This document shows, one piece after another, positions 45,449-54,127 of a DNA stretch of 64,000 nt. Under the pieces are notes generated by a model, which was not told the DNA's origin, searched no databases, and saw only the letters and a list, made by a program, of their open reading frames with translations. Numbering within the stretch: position 1 is the stretch's first letter; every line of letters starts with the position of its first letter. Source of the stretch: Sunxiuqinia sp965372405 (lineage in GTDB: Bacteria > Bacteroidota > Bacteroidia > Bacteroidales > Prolixibacteraceae); assembly GCA_965372405.1 (NCBI GenBank), contig CBDVCE010000013.1, forward strand, positions 1-64,000, in the 5' to 3' direction. Made by a program: the position numbers and the translations under genes.

Positions 45449-45931
45449 ATGAAATGTAAAATTATGAAGCATTTACTATATACAGTTTTACTATTCTCAG
45501 CAATCCTATTTGTGAGCTGTGAAGAACAAACCATTTACGAAGGCAATTTTGATGAGCAGCAAATTTCAGCAAAAAGCCTTAATGGAACATGGGAATCACC
45601 CAAAGATGTAAAGACACCTGATAATGTTCCTAAGTCTATTATAAGCAAATTAAGAATCGTTTTCACTGTTGATGAAAATGGCATGCCAAATGAATTCTTT
45701 AGTGAAGGTGCTAATGATGTTTTTAAAACGGCCTCAGGTACATGGAGCTTTATAAACAACGATGTCACCATGATATCTCTAATAGGTATTGAACCAATTA
45801 AAGAATTTGAGATTGACGCTTCGGTGAAAGACAGATTAAAATTATGGTTTAACTCAACATGGAGAGATACTGAAGGAAACTCAGGTGAAGGATTATTTGA
45901 AGTAACATTAATCCGTGCTGGTACTGAATAG
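45449..45931 (+). CDS. Small lipoprotein, lipocalin-like
   Basis: The 160-residue protein (start ATG 45449 or, five codons on, 45464) has lipobox LFVSC (cysteine about 24). The mature part begins with an SLNGTWESP motif and a run of short beta strands (KLRIVFTVDENGM, TASGTWSFINNDVTMISL, RLKLWFNSTW), a pattern seen in small lipocalin-like barrels of Bacteroidota. The ligand is unknown. It lies 19 bases after the phosphodiesterase-fold gene. Confidence 0.6.
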   Translation: MKCKIMKHLLYTVLLFSAILFVSCEEQTIYEGNFDEQQISAKSLNGTWESPKDVKTPDNVPKSIISKLRIVFTVDENGMPNEFFSEGANDVFKTASGTWSFINNDVTMISLIGIEPIKEFEIDASVKDRLKLWFNSTWRDTEGNSGEGLFEVTLIRAGTE

Positions 45932-46000
45932 CCATATCGGGGCGACAGTATATCCTGAAGCTCCGGGCTTTCATTAATTACTAACGTAAAATTGAGTAAA

Positions 46001-47704
46001 ATGAAAATAAAAGATTATAGAATATTATTAGTATTTCTTTTGTTTGTTACAGCCTTTATTGGCTGTGACGAAAAAGAAGTAATTGAGCCTGAAGTCAAGC
46101 AAATTGACCCTCATGAAATATCTATCGTTAATATAAATCCGAATACGGAGGAAGAATATACTTTAGAGGAATTGGGGCAATTACTTTATGATCCGGGGAG
46201 TGAAGATTATTATGACAGCACTCAGGTAATAAAAATGTATTTGCATATTCCACATGATGCTACTAAAATTGAAGCATTAAGGTCGAATGGAGTGGTTTTT
46301 AATTCGGTTACAAATATTGAAAAGGTTGAAAGTGGTTATAGAGCTTATTTTGAGTTTACCGTTTTAGATCTTGGCGTTCAAATATTTGATGAAACACACC
46401 TTACTTTTGTTGTCACATATAAGGATGCAACAATAACCGGCGATGGATTGGCTGTATATAAAATTCATCATATTGAGAAATACATTCCACCACAATACGG
46501 AACTCCATTCCATTTTATTAAGCAGTCTGGAGATACAGTTAAAATTGCAATTGAGGTTGATCCAGACTTGATGAGCGATGGACGTATGTTTGGTACCGTT
46601 ATTACGCACTCAAACGGAAGCTATGCTAAAGTTGATGCAGGAAGCCAGCTCGATTTTAGGCATGAAAATGATTTCACAGTTGGAGTTTGGGTGAATACCG
46701 ATGTTAATCAAAGTGATCCTGTTATTATAGGTGACAAAGATTGGGGTTCTGGTGGAAATCCAGGATTCTTATTTACCCAAATTGGTAGCAACTGGAAACT
46801 AAATGCAGGTGATGGATCAAATCGTATTGATGTTACAGGAACTGATATTGATGATGGTTTTTGGCATTTTCTAGCAGTATCATTTGATCGCGATGGCGAA
46901 GCAACTGTTTACACTGATGGTATCAAAAATAGCTCATCTGATATGTCTGCACTTGGTAATATGTCTGCTGACTTAGATCTTAATCTTGGTCAGGACGGAA
47001 CTGGAGGTTATCAGCCATGGGATGGAAAAACAGGTTCTGCATACATTTATGATTATGTACTCACACCAGAAGAAATTCTTCAAATCGGAGCATCTGGTGC
47101 TTCATTAATGAGAAGTGATGGATCAATATCTCCTTTGCCTACTATAAACGAAGCTAGCTCGAAAACACTTGATGGAAATAAAGTGGTGTATGAAACGAAT
47201 GGCTCTGATGAATTGGTTACTCTTGATACTATTCCGGAATTGGAATTTAGGTTTGAAGAGGATTTTTCAGTGGCAGTTTGGGTGAATACAACAGTAAGTC
47301 AAAGTGATCCTGTAATTGCGGGTGATAAAAACTGGGGAAGTGGTAGTAATCCAGGTTGGTTACTTACACAAATAGGAAGTAACTGGAAGCTAAATATGGC
47401 TGGAGTTGCATCTGACACCAGAATAGATATTACGGGTAATGACATCAACGACGGTAGCTGGCACTTAATTGGAGCAACCTTTGACAGAGATGGTGAAGTA
47501 ACTATTTATCAGGATGGTGTTGCAATTGAGAGTAAAGACATGTCTCATGTCGGAACCATGCAAACTCCTGAAAACTATCCAATTCGGTTAGCGCAGGATG
47601 GTACTGGCACATATGGCTATTGGTATGAAGGAAAAGTAGCTAACTGTGTAATTACCGATTATGTCTTAACTGCTGAAGAGATGATGGATTTATTTAATCA
47701 ATAG
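46001..47704 (+). CDS. Lipoprotein with two LamG domains
   Basis: The 567-residue lipoprotein (ATG 46001; lipobox AFIGC, cysteine about 22) has an N-terminal beta domain (about 40-160, a PUL-type surface lipoprotein domain) and two LamG-like jellyrolls at about 195-365 and 395-567. Each contains GDK(D/N)WGSG(G/S)NPG, the same motif as in the LamG of the neighbouring phosphodiesterase-fold proteins. The duplicated arrangement suggests avid carbohydrate or surface binding (inference). It is the last gene before a strong terminator. Confidence 0.82.
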   Translation: MKIKDYRILLVFLLFVTAFIGCDEKEVIEPEVKQIDPHEISIVNINPNTEEEYTLEELGQLLYDPGSEDYYDSTQVIKMYLHIPHDATKIEALRSNGVVFNSVTNIEKVESGYRAYFEFTVLDLGVQIFDETHLTFVVTYKDATITGDGLAVYKIHHIEKYIPPQYGTPFHFIKQSGDTVKIAIEVDPDLMSDGRMFGTVITHSNGSYAKVDAGSQLDFRHENDFTVGVWVNTDVNQSDPVIIGDKDWGSGGNPGFLFTQIGSNWKLNAGDGSNRIDVTGTDIDDGFWHFLAVSFDRDGEATVYTDGIKNSSSDMSALGNMSADLDLNLGQDGTGGYQPWDGKTGSAYIYDYVLTPEEILQIGASGASLMRSDGSISPLPTINEASSKTLDGNKVVYETNGSDELVTLDTIPELEFRFEEDFSVAVWVNTTVSQSDPVIAGDKNWGSGSNPGWLLTQIGSNWKLNMAGVASDTRIDITGNDINDGSWHLIGATFDRDGEVTIYQDGVAIESKDMSHVGTMQTPENYPIRLAQDGTGTYGYWYEGKVANCVITDYVLTAEEMMDLFNQ

Positions 47705-47743
47705 ATAAGGATGATTTTTCTTAAAGCGATTTAGTTAGATCAT

Positions 47744-47794
47744 GAGGCTGCCGGATAATTCTGGATAGGAATTGTTAGGGCAGCCTCCTTTTTA
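47744..47794 (+). terminator. Rho-independent terminator
   Basis: GAGGCTGCC (47744-47752) pairs with GGCAGCCTC (47779-47787), a perfect 9-bp stem with a 26-base loop, followed by CTTTTTA. It closes the operon that starts at 32802. Confidence 0.8.
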
Positions 47795-47852
47795 TCTGAA
47801 TTTACTTTACTTGCTTTCAATATGCATCTAGTACCAAATTAAGGATACAAAA

Positions 47853-48938
47853 ATGAATTATTATTTGACTGTTTTTATCGTGTTATTGGCTTCTCTGGCT
47901 TATGGACAATCGTTGCTGGAGAATGAAATAAAAATCGATGTTCATATAGAAGGATTGCAGGATGGTAAAATGTTTTTCCTTAATAGCGTTAGCGAGGCAC
48001 GGTTGGATTCTTCAGTTGTGAAAAATGATAAATTGACATTCTCGTATAAAGGTGAACCTGCGTCCGTTGTTATCTTTTCAAGACCTGATATGGGAGGGAA
48101 CAGTACCGATCAATGTCTTGCCATGTTTATTACTGATAAATATGATATGAAGCTGACCGGACATGTTGATAGCGTGGAGAATTTAAGTATAGAAGGCTCA
48201 GATAATCATGATGAATTATATCGATTCCATTTTAATATTAAAATGCCTTTGGAGATGGCGCTAGACACGATTTTACCATTTCCACAGAATACGTCAGTAC
48301 GCGATAGCTTGCAAAACATAATTAATATCGCTCATACCAACTTTATCAAAGAACATTCTGATTCATATCCTGGGCTTTTTGTTTTGTATTATCAAATTCT
48401 TGATAAACTATACACAAAGGACGGCGCTCTTGAGTTACTATCTCTTTTTGAAAAGAATTATAGCGGTTCCATTTACTACAAATCATGCAAGAGTATGATA
48501 GCTAATAAAAATTGTGTTCAGGTAGGTAGTATTGCTCCCGACTTTTCATGTACAGATAGTAATAACAAGATGATTTCACTTTCAGATTATCGCGGTAAAT
48601 ATGTTTTGTTAGAGTTTTGGTCTTCATGGTGCGGACCGTGCAGATCCGAAGTACCCTTCTTGGTAAAAGCGTATGAAAAGTATAAAAAATTGGGATTGGA
48701 GATTATTGGGATCTCCCTGGATATAAATAAAGCTACCTGGCGGAAAACTATAGAAGAAAAAAAGTTTTCATGGATTCAAATATGCGATTTTAAGGGACAT
48801 TTTAATGAAATCGCAGTGTTGTATACTGTAAATTCAGTTCCGAATAATTTTTTAATAAATCCTGAAGGAAGAATTATTGCGAAGAATTTAAGGACTATTC
48901 AGCTAAAAGAAAAGCTTGAGGAAATAATGAAACAATAA
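47853..48938 (+). CDS. TlpA-like thiol:disulfide oxidoreductase with DUF4369-like domain
   Basis: The 361-residue protein has a signal peptide (about 1-18), an N-terminal DUF4369-like beta domain (EIKIDVHIEGLQDGKMFFLN ... LDSSVVKNDKLTFSYKG), a helical linker and a C-terminal thioredoxin domain (about 225-361). The redox motif is W259-C260-G-P-C263. The family reduces or exchanges disulfides in exported proteins. It may serve cysteines of the secreted locus proteins, but it has its own position after the terminator. Confidence 0.88.
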   Translation: MNYYLTVFIVLLASLAYGQSLLENEIKIDVHIEGLQDGKMFFLNSVSEARLDSSVVKNDKLTFSYKGEPASVVIFSRPDMGGNSTDQCLAMFITDKYDMKLTGHVDSVENLSIEGSDNHDELYRFHFNIKMPLEMALDTILPFPQNTSVRDSLQNIINIAHTNFIKEHSDSYPGLFVLYYQILDKLYTKDGALELLSLFEKNYSGSIYYKSCKSMIANKNCVQVGSIAPDFSCTDSNNKMISLSDYRGKYVLLEFWSSWCGPCRSEVPFLVKAYEKYKKLGLEIIGISLDINKATWRKTIEEKKFSWIQICDFKGHFNEIAVLYTVNSVPNNFLINPEGRIIAKNLRTIQLKEKLEEIMKQ

Positions 48939-48990
48939 ATAAACTAGCTTTTAACGATTAAACTTCAGCTCAACTCAAAGAACTAGACAA

Positions 48991-49217
48991 ATGAAAAACT
49001 TAATTATTCTAATTCTAACGGTTTTGATAATTTTACAATACAGCACTCCCCAAACAGGCAAAAAAACCTGATGGAGGCAAAACCGATCCTTTATCATGTG
49101 AATGGAGAACAAGTTTTCCTTTTTAAGGAAATTAAATTTGATAGCGATAATGTTGATGTAAAATTCGAATTCTACAAATTGGAAAACGATTCTTTAAAAA
49201 GAATGATAGTTAAGTAG
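48991..49217 (+). pseudogene. Small secreted-peptide gene broken by a frameshift
   Basis: Reading from the ATG at 48991, a hydrophobic leader (MKNLIILILTVLIILQYSTP) ends at a TGA after 26 codons. One extra base in the A7 run at 49060-49066 would rejoin it to MEAKPILYHVNGEQVFLFKE and on to a TAG at 49215-49217, giving about 75 residues. It is either a real frameshift, a sequencing error in the homopolymer or a slippage site. No family is recognised. The rest of the 48939-49293 gap is empty. Confidence 0.55.
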
Positions 49218-49293
49218 AATCGATTAGTTTGGAAGGTTACATTTCGTGATAATTTATCTCTTTTAATTTAAAACCATAAATCAAAAACATACT

Positions 49294-51168
49294 ATGTCAA
49301 TCAAATCACTACTTTTAATATTTCTTGGATTCTGTTCTATTCTTGGATTTGCCAAAGAAAATAAAGTACTTATAATCGGAATTGATGGTGTACGACCAGA
49401 TGCAATGGTTGTTGCAGAAACACCAAATATTGATGATCTTATTTCAAATTCAACGTATTCTTTGGATGCAATAAATGAAGGCACTACATCTAGTGGTCCA
49501 AGTTGGTCTGCAATGCTAACAGGCGTTTGGCAAAGCAAACACGGTGTAAATGATAATTCATTTAATGGGGAAAATTATAATGAATATCCACATTTCTTTA
49601 AATATTTAGAAGATACAAATCCTGAATTACATACCGCATCAATTTGTCAATGGGATCCAATAAACGATCAATTAGCGTACTTAGAAGCTGACTACGTAAA
49701 GAATGTATCCAGTGAAGCACAGTTGATAACTGAAACAGTAAATTATTTATCAAACAACGATCCAGATGCACTTTTCATACATTTTGATGATGTTGATGGC
49801 GCAGGACATGGACAGGGCTACTCCCCTACCAATCCACCTTACCTAACTGCCATTGAAGAAGTAGATGCAGGCATTGGGCAAATTATGCAAGCATTAAAAG
49901 GTAGAGCAAACTATGAAAACGAAAATTGGTTAATTATTATATCAACTGATCATGGCGGTATAGGTCATGGGCATGGTGGCAATTCTATCGAAGAACGAAA
50001 TATTTTTGTCATTTGCAGTGGCGATGAAGTACCAAATATTGAAATCAAAAAGGATAGTACTTTAACCAGTGTACCTCCAGTTGAGAATTGTTTGCAAGAT
50101 TCTGTTGAACTTTACTTTAGTGGTACTTCAAAAGTTACAACTCCGTTGAAGGATGTTTTCAACTTCGGAACTGATAAAGATTTTTCTATAGAATGTCGCA
50201 TCCGAACTACAAATTCAGGCGATGTGGCAATAGTTACTGATAAAGACTGGGATACTGGAAGAAATCCAGGAGTTGTTTTTTCATTCGTAGGAGGAGGTTC
50301 CGGACCATGGAAAGTTAATATTGGTGATGGAACTAATCGGGCTGACATTAACGGGAACGTCGTTCATGACAACCTTTGGCACACCCTTAGTGCAACCTTC
50401 GACCGAGATGGAAGATTGATTATTTACGCAGATGGTGCTGTACTTGACAGTGTCTCAATTGCATCAATCGGAGATATCTATTCCGGATTTCCTATTTCCT
50501 TTGGTGCTGATGCAAACAATAGCTATGCTTACAAAGGGCATATTGCAGAAGTAAGAGTCTTTAGTGAAATTCTGGCACCATCAACCATTAACAATTGGAA
50601 TTGTAAGAAAATTGACGACACGCATGAGAATTACAATTCACTAATCGGTTATTGGCAACTTACAGAAGGAAATAATAGCCAGGTTGTAACAGATTACAGC
50701 ACCACCGAGGCACATGGAAATATTTCAAATGCCACATGGAAAAACGCGAAAGATACAATAGAAACATGGGAGTATGATTTTAGCAATACTCCACGTACAG
50801 TAGATGTTGCTGTTTCAGCTATGAAACACATGTGTATTACAATTAATGAAGATTGGAATTTGGATGGAAACGTTGTAGGGGCAGTTTGTAACACCCCAAC
50901 CAGTATTGAAGAGAAAATCATAAATGACAAAATTAAAGTTTATCCCAATCCGGGAAGCGAGTACGTAAATTTTGAGACTTCTAGTCTCCTTTACAATGAA
51001 GATGTTTTTGTTTCAATCTTTAACAGTTATGGCAATTTGGTTATACGTAAACAAATCAAAAACAGGAAGCTTAGACTTGACAGAGGAAATCTAAATTCAG
51101 GCCTGTATTTTTATAAAGTTGAATCACAAAATAAGCCATTTGCGAGTGGTAAGTTTACTTTAAGATGA
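49294..51168 (+). CDS. Secreted phosphodiesterase-fold enzyme + LamG + T9SS sorting
   Basis: This 624-residue protein has a signal peptide, then an alkaline phosphatase superfamily type I phosphodiesterase domain (about 22-245). Residues present: D31 (IIGIDGVRPDAM), likely nucleophile S67 (SSGPSWSAMLTG), D168 and H172 (DDVDGAGHGQG), D219 and H220 (STDHGG), and H225/H227. A LamG domain (about 265-450) carries TDKDWDTGRNPG, and a T9SS sorting domain ends the protein (YPNPGSEYVNFE ... LNSGLYFYKVES). It is the catalytically complete paralogue of 43546-45429. The substrate may be a phosphodiester on the glycan or a sulfate/phosphonate ester. Confidence 0.86.
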   Translation: MSIKSLLLIFLGFCSILGFAKENKVLIIGIDGVRPDAMVVAETPNIDDLISNSTYSLDAINEGTTSSGPSWSAMLTGVWQSKHGVNDNSFNGENYNEYPHFFKYLEDTNPELHTASICQWDPINDQLAYLEADYVKNVSSEAQLITETVNYLSNNDPDALFIHFDDVDGAGHGQGYSPTNPPYLTAIEEVDAGIGQIMQALKGRANYENENWLIIISTDHGGIGHGHGGNSIEERNIFVICSGDEVPNIEIKKDSTLTSVPPVENCLQDSVELYFSGTSKVTTPLKDVFNFGTDKDFSIECRIRTTNSGDVAIVTDKDWDTGRNPGVVFSFVGGGSGPWKVNIGDGTNRADINGNVVHDNLWHTLSATFDRDGRLIIYADGAVLDSVSIASIGDIYSGFPISFGADANNSYAYKGHIAEVRVFSEILAPSTINNWNCKKIDDTHENYNSLIGYWQLTEGNNSQVVTDYSTTEAHGNISNATWKNAKDTIETWEYDFSNTPRTVDVAVSAMKHMCITINEDWNLDGNVVGAVCNTPTSIEEKIINDKIKVYPNPGSEYVNFETSSLLYNEDVFVSIFNSYGNLVIRKQIKNRKLRLDRGNLNSGLYFYKVESQNKPFASGKFTLR

Positions 51169-51240
51169 TTTTCAAATAAATTAAGCATTCAATCCATCAG
51201 GCAAAGAAACTCAAGCTAAAATCATCAATAATAGCCACAT

Positions 51241-51903
51241 ATGACACAATTCCAAATGTCTTTTTTAAAAAAAGCAGGGATATTAATTTTGTTCTCGATA
51301 TTATTTATTCCATTATTTGGGAGGTCTAAAAGTGATGTTATTGATGAAATTTGGCAAGAGCTACTTGTTGATTATGATATTAATAACAACTTAAGCACAG
51401 GTATTTTAATAAACAATTTTTACAGTACCCAACAGGGCAACTACGATAGATTTATTGAATTTATCCTTTGCTACCAATTCTCCCAAAAGTTTCAAATTGA
51501 AGGATTATACCGACATGAGTATTATAAATTAGATAATATATGGTCTTATGAATACCGCCCTTCTGTTCGTTTGTCATATCAAATAAATAGAGGCGGTTTT
51601 CATTTTCGAAACAGACACCGTGCAGAACTACGCCTTTTTTCTATTGAAAAATCCAGCTACAGATATCGTACTGATTTACTTATAAAACCTGAGTGGTCAT
51701 TATCAACATTCGAATTAAAACCATACATTATTGGGGAAGTTTTTATTGAAAAAGAAGGAGTTTCAAGGTGTCGAAGTTATTTAGGAATTGAAGGTCGAAA
51801 GGGAAAGATCTCACCATCAATCTACTTATTATTACAATCTGATAATTATAAAAGTTGGGAACATTCAACAATCCTAGGAGTGAGCCTATCGATAGAACTA
51901 TAA
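51241..51903 (+). CDS. DUF2490-type outer-membrane beta-barrel protein
   Basis: The 220-residue protein has an N-terminal signal (about 10-27) and alternating beta-strand sequence with many aromatic and charged pairs (GLYRHEYYKLDNIWSYEYRPSVRLSYQINRGGFHFRNRHRAELRLF), typical of the DUF2490 family of small barrels. It ends LGVSLSIEL, without the usual C-terminal aromatic residue. Function is unknown. It is the last plus-strand gene of the locus and converges with the regulator. Confidence 0.75.
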   Translation: MTQFQMSFLKKAGILILFSILFIPLFGRSKSDVIDEIWQELLVDYDINNNLSTGILINNFYSTQQGNYDRFIEFILCYQFSQKFQIEGLYRHEYYKLDNIWSYEYRPSVRLSYQINRGGFHFRNRHRAELRLFSIEKSSYRYRTDLLIKPEWSLSTFELKPYIIGEVFIEKEGVSRCRSYLGIEGRKGKISPSIYLLLQSDNYKSWEHSTILGVSLSIEL

Positions 51904-51970
51904 AAGTTATTGTAAAACATTAGTATCCCTAAAATGAATTTGATCAAATAGCTAAAAACAAAGGTTCAAG

Positions 51971-53827
51971 TTATTTTTCAAGTTCAGTCAATTCTTTTTG
52001 AAATTGCTGTGGAGTTTTCCCTATGAACTTTTTAAAAGCCCTGAAAAATGTTGATTCTGAATAAAAACCACATTGATAAGCAATTGCACTCTTCTTAATA
52101 TGCTTTTTATTGTTTTCTTTTGATATTGCGATATACTCATTTACCCTGAATTCGTTAATAAAATCATTGAAATTCAATTCATAATATTCTTTCAGGATTT
52201 TGGAGATCTGATAATGCGGGATATCCGTTTTTTCAGCTAATAGCTTAAGGTTAAATTTTGGATCAAGAAATAGTTTTTCAGCAAGTATAAATTCCTTTAT
52301 TAATAATGCTTTCTTTTCCAGTTCTGCTGGATCAATCCAATCTGCTAATGATTCTTTCGTTGGAATTTGTTCCTTCAATTCTTTAAATTTTTTATCTGAA
52401 AGAAGGTGAAAATTCTTTATTAAAAAATATAGGGAGATAAGAACTACAATTAAAAGAAGTACTTTAGCAGATACGGTATGGATGAAGATAGGCTTAATTT
52501 CCATTTTCAAGTTAATCTCCAGAGGAGCCTTATTCTCAATATTCCCCCATCTAACTAATATATCGTATTTCCCTGGTTTAAGATCAAACAATGAAAGATT
52601 GGAACTTCGTGAAAAATCGGATTCATAAGTTCTTGAAGGCCCTTTTATAATTATCTCCCCATTTGTTATATTTTCCGGTATCTGATTATTTAAATTAAAA
52701 GAAAACTGAATATCCTTTGTAGTACTTGGAAATATTACAAGATCATTCATTAAAATATTATAATCAACTAGCTTATGCTGACTGTTTGGGCCATTATCCA
52801 TCGATTTCACAATAACGGAAAGAGCTGTACTGAAATTTGTAATTTCTTTAACCTCGGAGTATGCAGTGTAGCCTATATCTTTTGAAAATGCTTTAATACG
52901 AAAAAAGATTTTACTGCTTCCGTAAATATTATCAAGGATTAAACTCCGGTCAGTTGATCTTCTGGAACTTAAAAGCTGCTTAAACGTTCTATCTTTTGAA
53001 ATTTCCACCAAATAATAATCATAAGTATAAACGCTTTCTGAAGTCTCCCATTCGAGTTGAAAGGATGATGGACTTAGTATTTCAAATTTTGTAATATGAG
53101 GAACAACAAATGCTCCAGATGGAATTATTATTTGATCACGAATTGGTAAAACATTCTTACCATTTAAATTGCTATTCGAATTGTCTTTTATTAAAGTATT
53201 TTCATCATTGTCGAAATTATAATAAGCAATAAGCCCCTTCTCTCTCCCCAAAAGTTTTTGGTTCTTAAACTGATTAATTTCTTCAATAGATCTGGCAACA
53301 TTCCAGATCCTAACTTCATCAATATGCCCATCAAAACCGATTTCTTCATTACGATCTTTAAATGCTCCAATATGGAGATTCAAAGGGCTATGTAACCAAT
53401 CTATAGAACCAGAAATAAGTTTAATCTCCACTAACTCACCATTTTTGTAGATCTTGATTGATTCACCGTCATATGTGCTAGCAATGTGTACCCATTGATT
53501 TATATTAACATCAACTCCTGGATTATAATTCCATTCATCGCCACGCATCTCAGATGTCTTTAACATCAAGCGTACCTTATCACCTACAAAGGCCATTGCA
53601 AACCCAGACTCAATATGATAGTCATCAGTAATAAAACTGACTGGTGCTGACCAATTTTCCAAACTGTTTGGTTTAATCCAACACTCTACAGTAATTTGGG
53701 AAGAAGGAGGCGTGAATTGTCGTGAATCAATCACAATATAATTCGATGACGAATTGTAACATTTGTTTTCAGCGTAAAGAGAAATCGACAACAAAATCAG
53801 AAGAAAGGAAACAAAACTTTTAGCCAT
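51971..53827 (-). CDS. LamG - fibronectin-like - TM - AraC one-component regulator
   Basis: This 618-residue protein has a signal peptide (1-19), a LamG/concanavalin-like domain (about 25-225, ITVECWIKPNSLENWS ... HIDEVRIWNVARSIEEI), a fibronectin III-like segment (about 245-335), a further beta domain (about 340-445), a TM helix (about 453-474) and a cytoplasmic AraC double helix-turn-helix (about 510-615, FNDFINEFRVNEYIAISKEN ... YQCGFYSESTFFRAFKKFIGKTPQQF). It has no kinase or receiver domain. It likely senses glycan in the periplasm and directly switches the locus (inference). The next gene on its strand is the beta-galactosidase. Confidence 0.85.
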   Translation of the reverse strand: MAKSFVSFLLILLSISLYAENKCYNSSSNYIVIDSRQFTPPSSQITVECWIKPNSLENWSAPVSFITDDYHIESGFAMAFVGDKVRLMLKTSEMRGDEWNYNPGVDVNINQWVHIASTYDGESIKIYKNGELVEIKLISGSIDWLHSPLNLHIGAFKDRNEEIGFDGHIDEVRIWNVARSIEEINQFKNQKLLGREKGLIAYYNFDNDENTLIKDNSNSNLNGKNVLPIRDQIIIPSGAFVVPHITKFEILSPSSFQLEWETSESVYTYDYYLVEISKDRTFKQLLSSRRSTDRSLILDNIYGSSKIFFRIKAFSKDIGYTAYSEVKEITNFSTALSVIVKSMDNGPNSQHKLVDYNILMNDLVIFPSTTKDIQFSFNLNNQIPENITNGEIIIKGPSRTYESDFSRSSNLSLFDLKPGKYDILVRWGNIENKAPLEINLKMEIKPIFIHTVSAKVLLLIVVLISLYFLIKNFHLLSDKKFKELKEQIPTKESLADWIDPAELEKKALLIKEFILAEKLFLDPKFNLKLLAEKTDIPHYQISKILKEYYELNFNDFINEFRVNEYIAISKENNKKHIKKSAIAYQCGFYSESTFFRAFKKFIGKTPQQFQKELTELEK

Positions 53828-54069
53828 GAATCAAATATTTTGTTTAGGTTAAAAATAGTAATTCTAACTCTAAAAACAAGCAATGATATTTAATAAACAT
53901 ATAATGTAATTAGGACTTTTCATAAAAATGAAATCCCACGATCCACAAAAATATTCGTTTACGGAAAACTTAACTGGCAACTATAAAAAGATAGATTAAG
54001 AAATAAAGCAAGTACAGCGCATTACAAAAATAATCATGCCCTTGTTCTGGGCACAACAAATTATAACAT

Positions 54070-54098
54070 AAAAGATCCCACCAAAGGCAGGATCTTTT
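54070..54098 (-). terminator. Terminator after the GH2 gene
   Basis: AAAAGATCC (54070-54078) and GGATCTTTT (54090-54098) form a 9-bp stem with an 11-base loop, T-rich on both sides. It lies 30 bases after the stop of the minus-strand gene at 54128. The rest of 53828-54127 holds no gene; it must contain the regulator's promoter, but no clear -7 box was found. Confidence 0.7.
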
Positions 54099-54127
54099 TG
54101 TTGAATAACTATATGTTATTTGAACGC

